From assembly GCA_947625435.1 (NCBI GenBank), contig CANQOI010000025.1, forward strand, positions 1 through 33,779: a stretch of 33,779 nt of DNA, in the 5' to 3' direction. This DNA is from an uncultured Clostridia bacterium (lineage in GTDB: Bacteria > Bacillota > Clostridia > UBA1212 > UBA1255). Below the pieces are notes generated by a model. The model worked only from the letters and a program-made list of their open reading frames with translations. It searched no databases and was not told where the DNA came from. Positions 6,886 to 14,690 of this stretch are shown one piece after another. Within the stretch, counting starts at the first letter, position 1. Each line of letters starts with the position of its first letter. A program made the position numbers and the translations under genes.

Positions 6886-8907
6886 ATGAAAAAAAAGTTT
6901 GTCGAAAAACTGAATATATCTGTCATAAACGCAGTGATAGTTGTGATCTTGACTGCTGTTTTTTCGTTCAATTTTCTCAAAAGCGGCCGTTTCGGTCTTT
7001 TTATTTTTACGGCAGTCAGTGTATCGGCTGCGGCCGCAATAAATATGATCGTCGCGGTATATAAGAAAAAAGCGCTTACGGATAAGATAAGGAACCTGTC
7101 ATTTTACACCGGCGGCAAGGACTTGTATACCGGCATGAGCACCGTGAGGAATTTCAGCCTTCCCATCGCATTTGTGTCGGATTCAGGCGCATATATATGG
7201 AGCAATGATCTTTTTAATGATATTTTCGGTGACAGATCGGATATGAGGCGCGAGCTCAGGAATATTTATACACTCCACGTACGCCCCAAGATAGAACTGC
7301 TCGACAGCGATCTGTCTTTTGAGGTAGAGCTTGAAGGAAGATATTTCAAGATACTCTGCTCTATCATAAATACGGCATCCGCGGCAAGATCCGGCTTCAC
7401 GGTAATGATGTACCTGATAGATATCACATCGGAAAAGCTCCTTCAGAGCACATACAGGAAGAAGAGGATCGCGCTCGGCGAGATAGTGCTCGATTCCTAC
7501 GAGGAGATATATCAGACAAACGGTGAGATCGTTATAAACAGCATAACCGTCGAGCTTTCAAAGCTGATCGATAAATGGCTCAAAGGCAAAAAAGCCATTT
7601 CCAAGAAAATGGTGAGAGACAGATATCTTCTGGTCATGGAAGAGGAATCTCTGAATGAGCTTATAAAGGATAAATTCAGCATACTTTCCGAGGCGAAGAA
7701 GATAAATGTAGGAAACAGTATACCCGTCACGCTCAGCATAGGTGTTTCCGTGCACGAGGATACGATAGTGGATATAGATCATAAAGTCGGAGAAGCGATA
7801 GAAACGGCTATGAGCCGCGGCGGAGATCAGGCCGTTGTGCGTTATAAAGACAGGCCGGATTCGTATTACGGCGCAGGAAATGTTGAACTGGAAAGTCTCA
7901 ATGAGGTTAAGGCAAGGGTCGTCGCCAACCAGCTCAAAGAGCTGATACTCTCGAGTTCAAAAGTTCTTATAATGGGACATGCCGTGCCTGAAACTGATAT
8001 GGATTCTCTGGGTGCGTGCCTGGCACTTTACAGAGCTGCAACTCTTTTGGGCAAGCGCGCATGTATAGTACTTAAAGAGCCGAAGCAGCTGATAAATGTG
8101 ATGATGGAGGAGATACACCGTCATCATGAGTATGACGATGTATTCATAAACACAAGCTATGCGCTTACGATAATGGATGACAAGACACTCGTAGTCGTGG
8201 CGGATGTTTCGGAAGCATCGAGAACTGAGGCCCCGAGACTTCTTGACGGAGCGAGCCGCGTAGCCGTCATAGATCACCACAGACGCGGTACCGATTATAT
8301 CAAAAACGCACTGCTTGACTACAATGAGGTCACTGCTTCTTCCACGAGCGAGCTTATGATAGAGATATTGAAATATATGCATCCCGGACTTTCCGTTCCC
8401 AAAACGGAAGCAGAGGCCATGTATGCCGGAATACTCGTGGATACAAAGAATCTCGTATTTAAGACCGGAAGGCGCACATTTGCCGCGGCGGCTTTCCTGA
8501 GAGGTCAGAATGTGGATACGGTGGCAGTGCGAAAATATACTCAGCCGGATCTGCAGACATTCCTTGAGATAAATAAGGTGACTTCTAATGCAAAGATCCA
8601 TTTCGGCAAGATAGCAGTCAGCAAGGCCAAGAATCAGTCTCTCAACAGGGATCTTGTAATATCCGTTGCCGCCGATCAGATGCTGAATGTACTCGGTATA
8701 GAGGCGTCTTTTGTCATATTTGAGCAGGACGACGGTTCTGTCAAGATAACGGCGCGTTCTCTCGGTGAGATCAATGTCCAGGTCATCATGGGTGAAATGG
8801 GCGGCGGCGGCCACCTTACCGCGGCAGCGGCAGTCATAAGGGGCGCGGGAATGGATGAGGCCGAGAAGAGACTTATAAAAATAATAAGCGATTACCTGTA
8901 TACGTAG
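6886..8907 (+). CDS. gdpP: Cyclic-di-AMP phosphodiesterase GdpP
   Basis: This 673-residue membrane protein hydrolyses c-di-AMP. Two hydrophobic helices (about 12-30 and 36-58) are followed by a PAS-like region, a degenerate GGDEF domain (GGDQ at 312-315) and a DHH-DHHA1 phosphodiesterase domain. DHH is at 463-465, Asp 440 marks motif II, and GGGGH closes DHHA1. Motif I is unusual: family members generally read GH-x2-PDMDS, but here GHAVPETDMDS (364-374) places His 365 five rather than three residues from the Asp-x-Asp pair. Motif II reads ADVSEAS rather than the common VDTH. It starts the gdpP-rplI-dnaB block. AGGGAA is five bases before the ATG. Confidence 0.93.
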   Translation: MKKKFVEKLNISVINAVIVVILTAVFSFNFLKSGRFGLFIFTAVSVSAAAAINMIVAVYKKKALTDKIRNLSFYTGGKDLYTGMSTVRNFSLPIAFVSDSGAYIWSNDLFNDIFGDRSDMRRELRNIYTLHVRPKIELLDSDLSFEVELEGRYFKILCSIINTASAARSGFTVMMYLIDITSEKLLQSTYRKKRIALGEIVLDSYEEIYQTNGEIVINSITVELSKLIDKWLKGKKAISKKMVRDRYLLVMEEESLNELIKDKFSILSEAKKINVGNSIPVTLSIGVSVHEDTIVDIDHKVGEAIETAMSRGGDQAVVRYKDRPDSYYGAGNVELESLNEVKARVVANQLKELILSSSKVLIMGHAVPETDMDSLGACLALYRAATLLGKRACIVLKEPKQLINVMMEEIHRHHEYDDVFINTSYALTIMDDKTLVVVADVSEASRTEAPRLLDGASRVAVIDHHRRGTDYIKNALLDYNEVTASSTSELMIEILKYMHPGLSVPKTEAEAMYAGILVDTKNLVFKTGRRTFAAAAFLRGQNVDTVAVRKYTQPDLQTFLEINKVTSNAKIHFGKIAVSKAKNQSLNRDLVISVAADQMLNVLGIEASFVIFEQDDGSVKITARSLGEINVQVIMGEMGGGGHLTAAAAVIRGAGMDEAEKRLIKIISDYLYT

Positions 8908-8929
8908 GGTAATAAAACGGAGGTATATT

Positions 8930-9373
8930 ATGAAAGTGATATTGAAACAGGATGTTGCCGGACTCGGCAAAAAGGATGCGATCGTAAACGTGAGCGACGG
9001 TTATGCATCAAATTATCTCATACCGAGATCAATCGCCGTGGCTGCGACACCGGGAAACGTAAATGATGCCATAAACAAGCAGAAAGCCGCCGAAAATAAA
9101 AAGAAAAGAGAATTTGAAAATGCATCGGATCTTGCGTCTAAGCTTCAGAATGCCGATGTAACGATTGCTGCCAAGGCCGGAGAGAGCGGCAAACTTTTCG
9201 GCGCGGTAGCCGCAAAGGATATAGCAGATGCCGTTAAGAAGCAATACGGTCTGGATATTGACAAAAAGAAGATCGTTCTTAAGGAACCTATCAAATCAGC
9301 AGGAGAACACAAGGTGGAAATACATGTATATGCAGGAGTTTCCGCTGTCATAAACGTAAAAGTAACGGTGTAA
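8930..9373 (+). CDS. rplI: 50S ribosomal protein L9
   Basis: This 147-residue protein binds 23S rRNA and spans the large-subunit flank. The N-terminal RNA-binding domain is diagnostic (KVILKQDVAGLGKKD, then VSDGYASNYLIP). A long Lys/Glu-rich connecting helix and a C-terminal domain with GKLFGAVAAKDIADA follow. CGGAGG precedes the ATG by about six bases. It lies between gdpP and dnaB, its standard place in Bacillota. Sequence and length are ordinary. Confidence 0.97.
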   Translation: MKVILKQDVAGLGKKDAIVNVSDGYASNYLIPRSIAVAATPGNVNDAINKQKAAENKKKREFENASDLASKLQNADVTIAAKAGESGKLFGAVAAKDIADAVKKQYGLDIDKKKIVLKEPIKSAGEHKVEIHVYAGVSAVINVKVTV

Positions 9374-9379
9374 CCTATC

Positions 9380-10717
9380 ATGAAAACACTCCCTCCGCAA
9401 AATATTGATGCCGAAAGATCTCTGCTCGGTGCCGTGCTCACCGAACAGAGTGTAATGCTTGATGTGCTTGAGATACTCAAGCCGGACGATTTTTACAGAC
9501 AGGATCACAGTATGATATTCACGGCTATGGTGAGGCTTTTTAACATGTCGAAGCCCATTGATATAATAACCGTGACAGAAGAGCTGACATCGATGGGTGA
9601 GATAACAAAAGCAGGAGGAGCGCAGTACATCATCTCACTCACAGACGACGTGCAGATAGCCTCCAACGCCCTGCAGTATGCGGAGATAATAGCCGATAAA
9701 GCCGTACAGAGAAGACTTATAAAGGCAGGAAGCGATATTGTCAAAGAAGCCTATTCGCCCGAGGGCGACATAGGAATGCTCCTTGAGGAAGCCGAAAGAA
9801 AAATATTCGATGTATCTCAGAGAAGAAATACGAAATCTTATATAAGCATATCGGATGTGCTCCCGGCCGTATATGAAGAGATATCCGAGCTGTCCCAGGG
9901 TAAAGACCCCTTCGGTATACCGACAGGCTTCAAAGAGCTTGACAATATACTATACGGACTTCACAGCCCGGACCTGGTCGTTGTTGCGGCGCGTCCCGGA
10001 ATGGGTAAAACGGCTTTTATGTTAAATATAGCTCAATATGCGGCCGTAAGGAAGAATTTCCCCGTAGCTGTATTCAACCTTGAAATGTCGAACGAGCAGC
10101 TTGTGAAACGTCTTATAAGCAGTGAAGCCGGAATCGAGTCGGAAAAACTCAAGAACGGAAAACTCACGACGGAAGACTGGAACAGCTTTGCGGGAATATT
10201 TGACACACTCGGAAGCGCACCTATATATTTTGACGACAATACAAACATGACTATATCTTCAATACGCGCCAAATGCAGGAGACTCAAGCTCGAAAAAGAT
10301 ATAAAGCTCATAATAATAGACTATCTGCAGCTGTCGACGAGCGGAGAAGATACAAAGGGCGTCACCCGCGGCGAAGACGTCGGTAAGATATCGAGGGCCC
10401 TTAAAGTAATGGCAAGAGAGCTAAACGTACCTGTCATAGTAGGCTCGCAGCTGAACCGCGACTGTGAAAAAAGGCCGGACAAAAGGCCTCAGATAAGCGA
10501 TCTTCGCGAGTCGGGCTCTATAGAGCAGGATGCGGATATAGTGCTTTTCATTTACAGAGACGACGTATATCACTCGGATTCGCAATTTAAAAATATAGCC
10601 GAGATAATAATAGGTAAACACAGGAACGGCCCCACCGGAAATGTCAAGCTCGCATACATACCCGAAAGAATGACATTCAGAGATATAGCGTTCAACAGTA
10701 GCGCGCCGATGCAGTAG
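9380..10717 (+). CDS. dnaB: Replicative DNA helicase DnaB
   Basis: This 445-residue hexameric helicase unwinds the fork 5' to 3'. The N-terminal domain (about 1-105) with PPQNIDAERSLLGAVL and the RecA-like C-terminal domain are intact. The Walker A motif GMGKT is at 207-211, the Walker B in LIIIDYLQL, and the arginine-rich REDVGKISRALKVMA and SDLRESGSIEQDAD blocks are present. I see no intein or insertion. It starts six bases after rplI with no convincing Shine-Dalgarno, so it may depend on coupling to rplI. tilS begins one base after its stop. Confidence 0.97.
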   Translation: MKTLPPQNIDAERSLLGAVLTEQSVMLDVLEILKPDDFYRQDHSMIFTAMVRLFNMSKPIDIITVTEELTSMGEITKAGGAQYIISLTDDVQIASNALQYAEIIADKAVQRRLIKAGSDIVKEAYSPEGDIGMLLEEAERKIFDVSQRRNTKSYISISDVLPAVYEEISELSQGKDPFGIPTGFKELDNILYGLHSPDLVVVAARPGMGKTAFMLNIAQYAAVRKNFPVAVFNLEMSNEQLVKRLISSEAGIESEKLKNGKLTTEDWNSFAGIFDTLGSAPIYFDDNTNMTISSIRAKCRRLKLEKDIKLIIIDYLQLSTSGEDTKGVTRGEDVGKISRALKVMARELNVPVIVGSQLNRDCEKRPDKRPQISDLRESGSIEQDADIVLFIYRDDVYHSDSQFKNIAEIIIGKHRNGPTGNVKLAYIPERMTFRDIAFNSSAPMQ

Positions 10718-10718
10718 A

Positions 10719-12158
10719 ATGTATTCAGACATATACCGTAGATTCTGCGCCGCCGTTTCACAAAAATGCGGCGTTATAAGTAAAGATACAAAAATATTGG
10801 CCGCAGTGTCCGGAGGCTCGGATTCTGTATGCCTTCTCATGCTTCTGTGTGATCGTTTCGGAGCTGACAGGATAGTGTGCGCTCATTTCAACCACATGAT
10901 AAGGGGAGAAGAGGCGTGCAGAGACGAGGATTTTACAAGAAGCATTGCATTGAGATGCGGTGTGAGATTTATTTCGGGACGCGGAGACGTGAACGCATAC
11001 GCGCGTGAGAACAGACTCGGCACCGAGGAAGCGGCGAGAAAACTGAGATACGCTTTCCTTAAAGAGAGTGCATCGGAGATCGGAGAAGGCACGCTTATCG
11101 CCACCGGACATAATTCCGGGGACAGAACGGAAACGGTGCTGTTCAACATTGCAAGGGGCACTTCGATCGACGGACTGAAGGGCATGGAATACAGGACGAA
11201 GGACGGTATCATACGTCCCTTGCTCGATATAACAAAAAAGGAGACGGAGGAGGTCTGCGCTCACTTTGACATAAAGCCTGTTTATGACAGTACGAATTCC
11301 GACACGTCATATACGAGAAATATGATAAGACACGACTGCCTGCCGTATCTGTGCGGTATGTTCGGGGATGATTTTGAAAGCCACATAATAAATCTCGCCG
11401 ACAACGCCGCCGCCGACAGCGACTTTCTGAATAAAAAAAGAGAAGAAGCCTTCGAAGAATGCTGCATTGTACAGGAAAGGCCGTTCAGAAGGATCGTTCT
11501 CGATACCGACAGATTTTCACGTCTTCATATTTCAATAAAAAGAAGACTCGCAAGGTTTATAATGAGCAGAGTGCGCGACGGATCGGGAGATTACATTTTC
11601 CCGGACGGTACGGGTATATATTCTCATATGATAAATTCCGTATGCGATATGGCGTCCTCTGTGAGAACGGGTAAGAGGCTCGACCTGCCTCTGGGAGTGA
11701 AATGCATAGCCGGATCCGACGGCCTGACATTTATACATGAGGAGTGCCTTGTGAGCGGTCAGAAAAGGATATTTGAAAGCACACACATGTCTGTAAGACA
11801 TGAACGGTATGACTTCGGAGCAATATACGGATCGCTTCGGGATAAAAAGGATTCCGAGGAATTTTTTGATGAGGACAAGCTTGCGGCCGAATTCGGGAGC
11901 GATTATAAGATCGAATTCAGAGCGGGAACAGGAGAAGATCATTTTACGCCCTTCGGAGCCCCCGGCGGCAAAAAGCTCTCTAAATTTTATATTGATAAGA
12001 AGATCAGCCGGTTTGAGAGGCCTTATATCCGCGTCGCCGCGATAAATAACGAGATATTATGGATCCCCGGAATGCGCAGAAGTTCGGCGGCGCCTATTGA
12101 TAAAAATACAACTCGTGTTATAATATTGCAATGTATGTCAGATACGGAGGGTAATTGA
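10719..12158 (+). CDS. tilS: tRNA(Ile)-lysidine synthetase
   Basis: Converts C34 of the CAU-anticodon isoleucine tRNA to lysidine so that it reads AUA, using ATP and lysine. That enzyme matters here because AUA is a heavily used codon in this window. The PP-loop SGGSDS is at residues 31-36, followed by CAHFNHMIRGEE and ATGHNSGDRTET. A TilS substrate-binding and C-terminal domain fill the rest of the 479 residues, including FTPFGAPGGKKLSKF near the end. It begins one base after dnaB and shares one base with the hpt start, typical of the tilS-hpt-ftsH cluster. Confidence 0.96.
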   Translation: MYSDIYRRFCAAVSQKCGVISKDTKILAAVSGGSDSVCLLMLLCDRFGADRIVCAHFNHMIRGEEACRDEDFTRSIALRCGVRFISGRGDVNAYARENRLGTEEAARKLRYAFLKESASEIGEGTLIATGHNSGDRTETVLFNIARGTSIDGLKGMEYRTKDGIIRPLLDITKKETEEVCAHFDIKPVYDSTNSDTSYTRNMIRHDCLPYLCGMFGDDFESHIINLADNAAADSDFLNKKREEAFEECCIVQERPFRRIVLDTDRFSRLHISIKRRLARFIMSRVRDGSGDYIFPDGTGIYSHMINSVCDMASSVRTGKRLDLPLGVKCIAGSDGLTFIHEECLVSGQKRIFESTHMSVRHERYDFGAIYGSLRDKKDSEEFFDEDKLAAEFGSDYKIEFRAGTGEDHFTPFGAPGGKKLSKFYIDKKISRFERPYIRVAAINNEILWIPGMRRSSAAPIDKNTTRVIILQCMSDTEGN

Positions 12159-12706
12159 TGAGGGAAATTGAAGAATATCAGGGCCGTATTCTTGCTTCGG
12201 AGGAAGAGATACGCGCCATGACGGCAGAGCTCGGAGCGCGCATCACGAACGATTATAAGGGTAAGGAGCTTCTGCTCATAGGTGTGCTTAAAGGCGGATT
12301 CATTTTTATGGCCGATCTTGTGCGGCAGATACATCTTCCCGTCACGGTTGATTTTATAGCAGTCTCGAGCTACGGCTCGTCAACGAAAACATCCGGCGTT
12401 GTGCGCCTTGTTAAAGATGTGGATGTACCGCTTGCCGGAAAGCATGTTATAATAGTTGAGGACATAATAGACACGGGGCTCACGCTCACACATCTTAAAG
12501 AGCTTTTTAAGACGAGAAATCCGCTCAGCGTTAAGATATGTACCGCGTTTGACAAGCCGTCCAGAAGAAAAGTTGATTTAAAAGCAGAATATACGGGAAT
12601 AACTGTACCTGATGAGTACGTGATAGGCTACGGCCTTGATTATGACGGAGTGATGCGCAATCTTCCGCAGCTGTATGTTCTGAATGAAAATATTTTAAAG
12701 GATTAG
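12158..12706 (+). CDS. hpt: Hypoxanthine phosphoribosyltransferase
   Basis: Salvages hypoxanthine or guanine with PRPP to IMP or GMP. The 182-residue length is standard. The PRPP-binding motif EDIIDTG is at 101-107, LLIGVLKGGFIFMADL near residue 40 forms the PPi loop, and DYDGVMRNLPQLYVL closes the protein. I chose ATG 12158, six bases after GGAGGG (12146-12151), over the TTG at 12155. The A of the tilS stop TGA is the first base of this ATG, so the genes are coupled. ftsH follows after 15 bases, as in most Firmicutes. Confidence 0.96.
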   Translation: MREIEEYQGRILASEEEIRAMTAELGARITNDYKGKELLLIGVLKGGFIFMADLVRQIHLPVTVDFIAVSSYGSSTKTSGVVRLVKDVDVPLAGKHVIIVEDIIDTGLTLTHLKELFKTRNPLSVKICTAFDKPSRRKVDLKAEYTGITVPDEYVIGYGLDYDGVMRNLPQLYVLNENILKD

Positions 12707-12721
12707 AAGGAGGCATATCGC

Positions 12722-14533
12722 TTGAAGTTACTGAGAACGATCTCACCTTATATAGTGATAATCGGCGCGATCGTCCTGATCGTGGCCGTTGTAACGAGTC
12801 TTATAAAACCGCCTGAGATGTCATATACGGATTTTGTGACTGAGCTGAAAGCTGACAACATCGAGAGTGTGGAGCTCGAAGACAACACAGCAACCGTAGT
12901 CATCAAAGATAAGAGCAAAACGAATGAATCGATAGAAAAGGGAGAATATATCCTTACCATACAGGCCGATGAGAATTTTGACGAGATGATGCTCGGCGAG
13001 TTGCAGAACGGAAGGGATATAAAGTACAATACGGTAGTGAGAAATGTTCCGTTCATAGTTTCGATCATACCTTATATACTCCTTATCGTGCTCTTCTTTA
13101 TCTTCATGTATGTCATGCTCGGACAGGGGCAGAACAGCGGCGGCAAGATAATGAGCTTCGGAAGAAGCCGCGCGAGACTTTACACTGCGAGCAAGATCAC
13201 ATTTGCCGATGTGGCCGGAGCCAAGGAAGAAAAAGAAGAAATGATGGAGATAGTGTCTTTTCTCAAAAATCCGAAGCAGTATTCACTCCTGGGTGCACGT
13301 ATACCTAAGGGTGTCCTTATGGTGGGACCTCCCGGAACAGGTAAGACGTATCTCGCAAAAGCGGTGGCCGGCGAGGCCGGAGTGCCGTTCTTCTCAATAA
13401 GCGGTTCGGATTTTGTTGAAATGTACGTGGGCGTGGGAGCGTCGCGTGTGCGCGACCTTTTCGAACAGGCAAAAAAGAACTCTCCGTGTATAGTCTTCAT
13501 AGATGAGATAGACGCCGTGGGACGTCACAGAGGCGCAGGACTCGGAGGCGGTCACGACGAGCGTGAACAGACACTGAACCAGCTGCTTGTTGAAATGGAC
13601 GGATTCGGCGTCAATGAGGGCGTCATAGTGATAGCTGCCACCAACAGACCCGATATACTGGATCCCGCTCTTACAAGACCGGGACGTTTTGACAGGAAAA
13701 TAATGGTGGGCTACCCCGATATAAAGGCACGAGAGGAAATACTGAGAGTCCATGCCAGGAACAAGCCTCTCGATGATTCGGTCGATCTCGAAGATGTTGC
13801 CAAGATAACATCCGGGTTTACGGCTGCCGATCTTGAAAATCTCCTTAATGAGTCCGCTCTTCTGGCGGCAAGAGACAGAGCCGAGAAGATAGGTCCTCAG
13901 CAGATAAAGGAGGCCACATTCAGAGTCATAGTAGGTCCCGAGAAAAGAAGCCGTGTAATGACTGATAAGGATAAGTGGCTTACAGCGATACATGAAGTGG
14001 GACACGCCATTGCGGTCCGTCTGCTGTCGTCCACGGAGAAGGTAGACAGGATATCCATAATACCTGCGGGCGGCGCGGGAGGATATACCGCTCACAGACC
14101 CGAAGAGGATACGTCATATATGACACGTTCTCAGCTGAATGAAGAGATAATGGTCTGCCTTGGCGGTAAAGCGGCCGAAGATATAGTTCTGAATGAAGTC
14201 AGCACAGGTGCGTCGTCCGATCTTAAGCGCGCAAATACCGTGGCCCACAATATGGTGGCAAAATACGGAATGAGCAACAATATAGGCAACCTTGTTTTCG
14301 ACAATGAAAGCAATGAAGTGTTCATAGGCAGGGATTACGGACACACGCGCACGTACAGCGAGGAAACGGCAGCTATCATCGACCGCGAGGTCAAGGCGAT
14401 CATAGACAGCGCTTACGCCGACGTTTGCTCGGTGCTCAGAAATAATCTCGAAAAGCTCGATCACATAGCACGTGTGCTTTTAGAGCGCGAGCGCATCGAA
14501 GGCGATGAGTTTGAAGCGCTCATGAATGAATAA
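12722..14533 (+). CDS. ftsH: ATP-dependent zinc metalloprotease FtsH
   Basis: This 603-residue membrane-anchored AAA+ protease degrades misfolded or regulated membrane and cytosolic proteins. Transmembrane helices lie at about 9-28 and 110-134, flanking a short extracytoplasmic domain. The AAA domain has Walker A GPPGTGKT (202-209), Walker B FIDEID and the second region of homology [20 protein letters not shown]. The zinc motif is HEVGH (424-428), where most family members have HEAGH. The start is TTG: AAGGAGG (12707-12713) is eight bases upstream, and the next in-frame ATG would remove the first helix. The - strand candidate mini-ORF at 14520-14594 overlaps its last codons in antisense. Confidence 0.97.
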   Translation: MKLLRTISPYIVIIGAIVLIVAVVTSLIKPPEMSYTDFVTELKADNIESVELEDNTATVVIKDKSKTNESIEKGEYILTIQADENFDEMMLGELQNGRDIKYNTVVRNVPFIVSIIPYILLIVLFFIFMYVMLGQGQNSGGKIMSFGRSRARLYTASKITFADVAGAKEEKEEMMEIVSFLKNPKQYSLLGARIPKGVLMVGPPGTGKTYLAKAVAGEAGVPFFSISGSDFVEMYVGVGASRVRDLFEQAKKNSPCIVFIDEIDAVGRHRGAGLGGGHDEREQTLNQLLVEMDGFGVNEGVIVIAATNRPDILDPALTRPGRFDRKIMVGYPDIKAREEILRVHARNKPLDDSVDLEDVAKITSGFTAADLENLLNESALLAARDRAEKIGPQQIKEATFRVIVGPEKRSRVMTDKDKWLTAIHEVGHAIAVRLLSSTEKVDRISIIPAGGAGGYTAHRPEEDTSYMTRSQLNEEIMVCLGGKAAEDIVLNEVSTGASSDLKRANTVAHNMVAKYGMSNNIGNLVFDNESNEVFIGRDYGHTRTYSEETAAIIDREVKAIIDSAYADVCSVLRNNLEKLDHIARVLLERERIEGDEFEALMNE

Positions 14534-14594
14534 AGATCATAATATGCATTATCGCTTCCAGCAGCAATATCATGAACACATAAGCGATATCCAT
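14520..14594 (-). CDS. Candidate 24-residue hydrophobic membrane peptide (antisense)
   Basis: Read on the - strand from ATG 14594, the frame encodes [16 protein letters not shown] followed by HIMIFIHS and a TGA. It is almost entirely hydrophobic and could form one membrane helix. A good Shine-Dalgarno, AAAGGA (14608-14603 on the - strand), stands eight bases before the ATG. The stop lies inside the antisense of the last ftsH codons. Size and composition recall type I toxin peptides or small regulatory membrane proteins, but I recognise no family. I found no convincing - strand promoter. Coding status is a hypothesis resting on the ribosome binding site and composition. Confidence 0.35.
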   Translation of the reverse strand: MDIAYVFMILLLEAIMHIMIFIHS

Positions 14595-14606
14595 AGAAAC
14601 ATTCCT

Positions 14607-14668
14607 TTCCGTTCCGGAGCATGAAGTGGAGTCATACAATATTTTATGAACCGGAACGGGATTTTGTT
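14607..14668 (+). terminator. Long hairpin between ftsH and recD2, probable ftsH terminator
   Basis: Bases 14607-14617 pair with 14651-14661 (11 bp, one G-U). After a 2x2 mismatch, 14620-14628 pair with 14640-14648 (9 bp, three G-U). TTTTGTT follows on the + strand (14662-14668). This fits an intrinsic terminator for the upstream operon, though the T-run is short. TACAAT (14635-14640) near the loop resembles a -10 box for recD2. The same sequence would lie in the 5' leader of the - strand mini-ORF. Confidence 0.55.
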
Positions 14669-14690
14669 ACAGGGAGGCGATACCTTACAT

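Noticed and set aside
7957-8970. 337-residue open frame on the - strand opposite gdpP
   Set aside because: It lies wholly against a well-supported gene, has no recognisable domain, and is explained by the codon bias of the + strand leaving few antisense stops.
14646-14690. Earlier ATG for recD2-comF
   Set aside because: It falls inside the long hairpin, has no Shine-Dalgarno, and adds 15 residues unlike RecD2.
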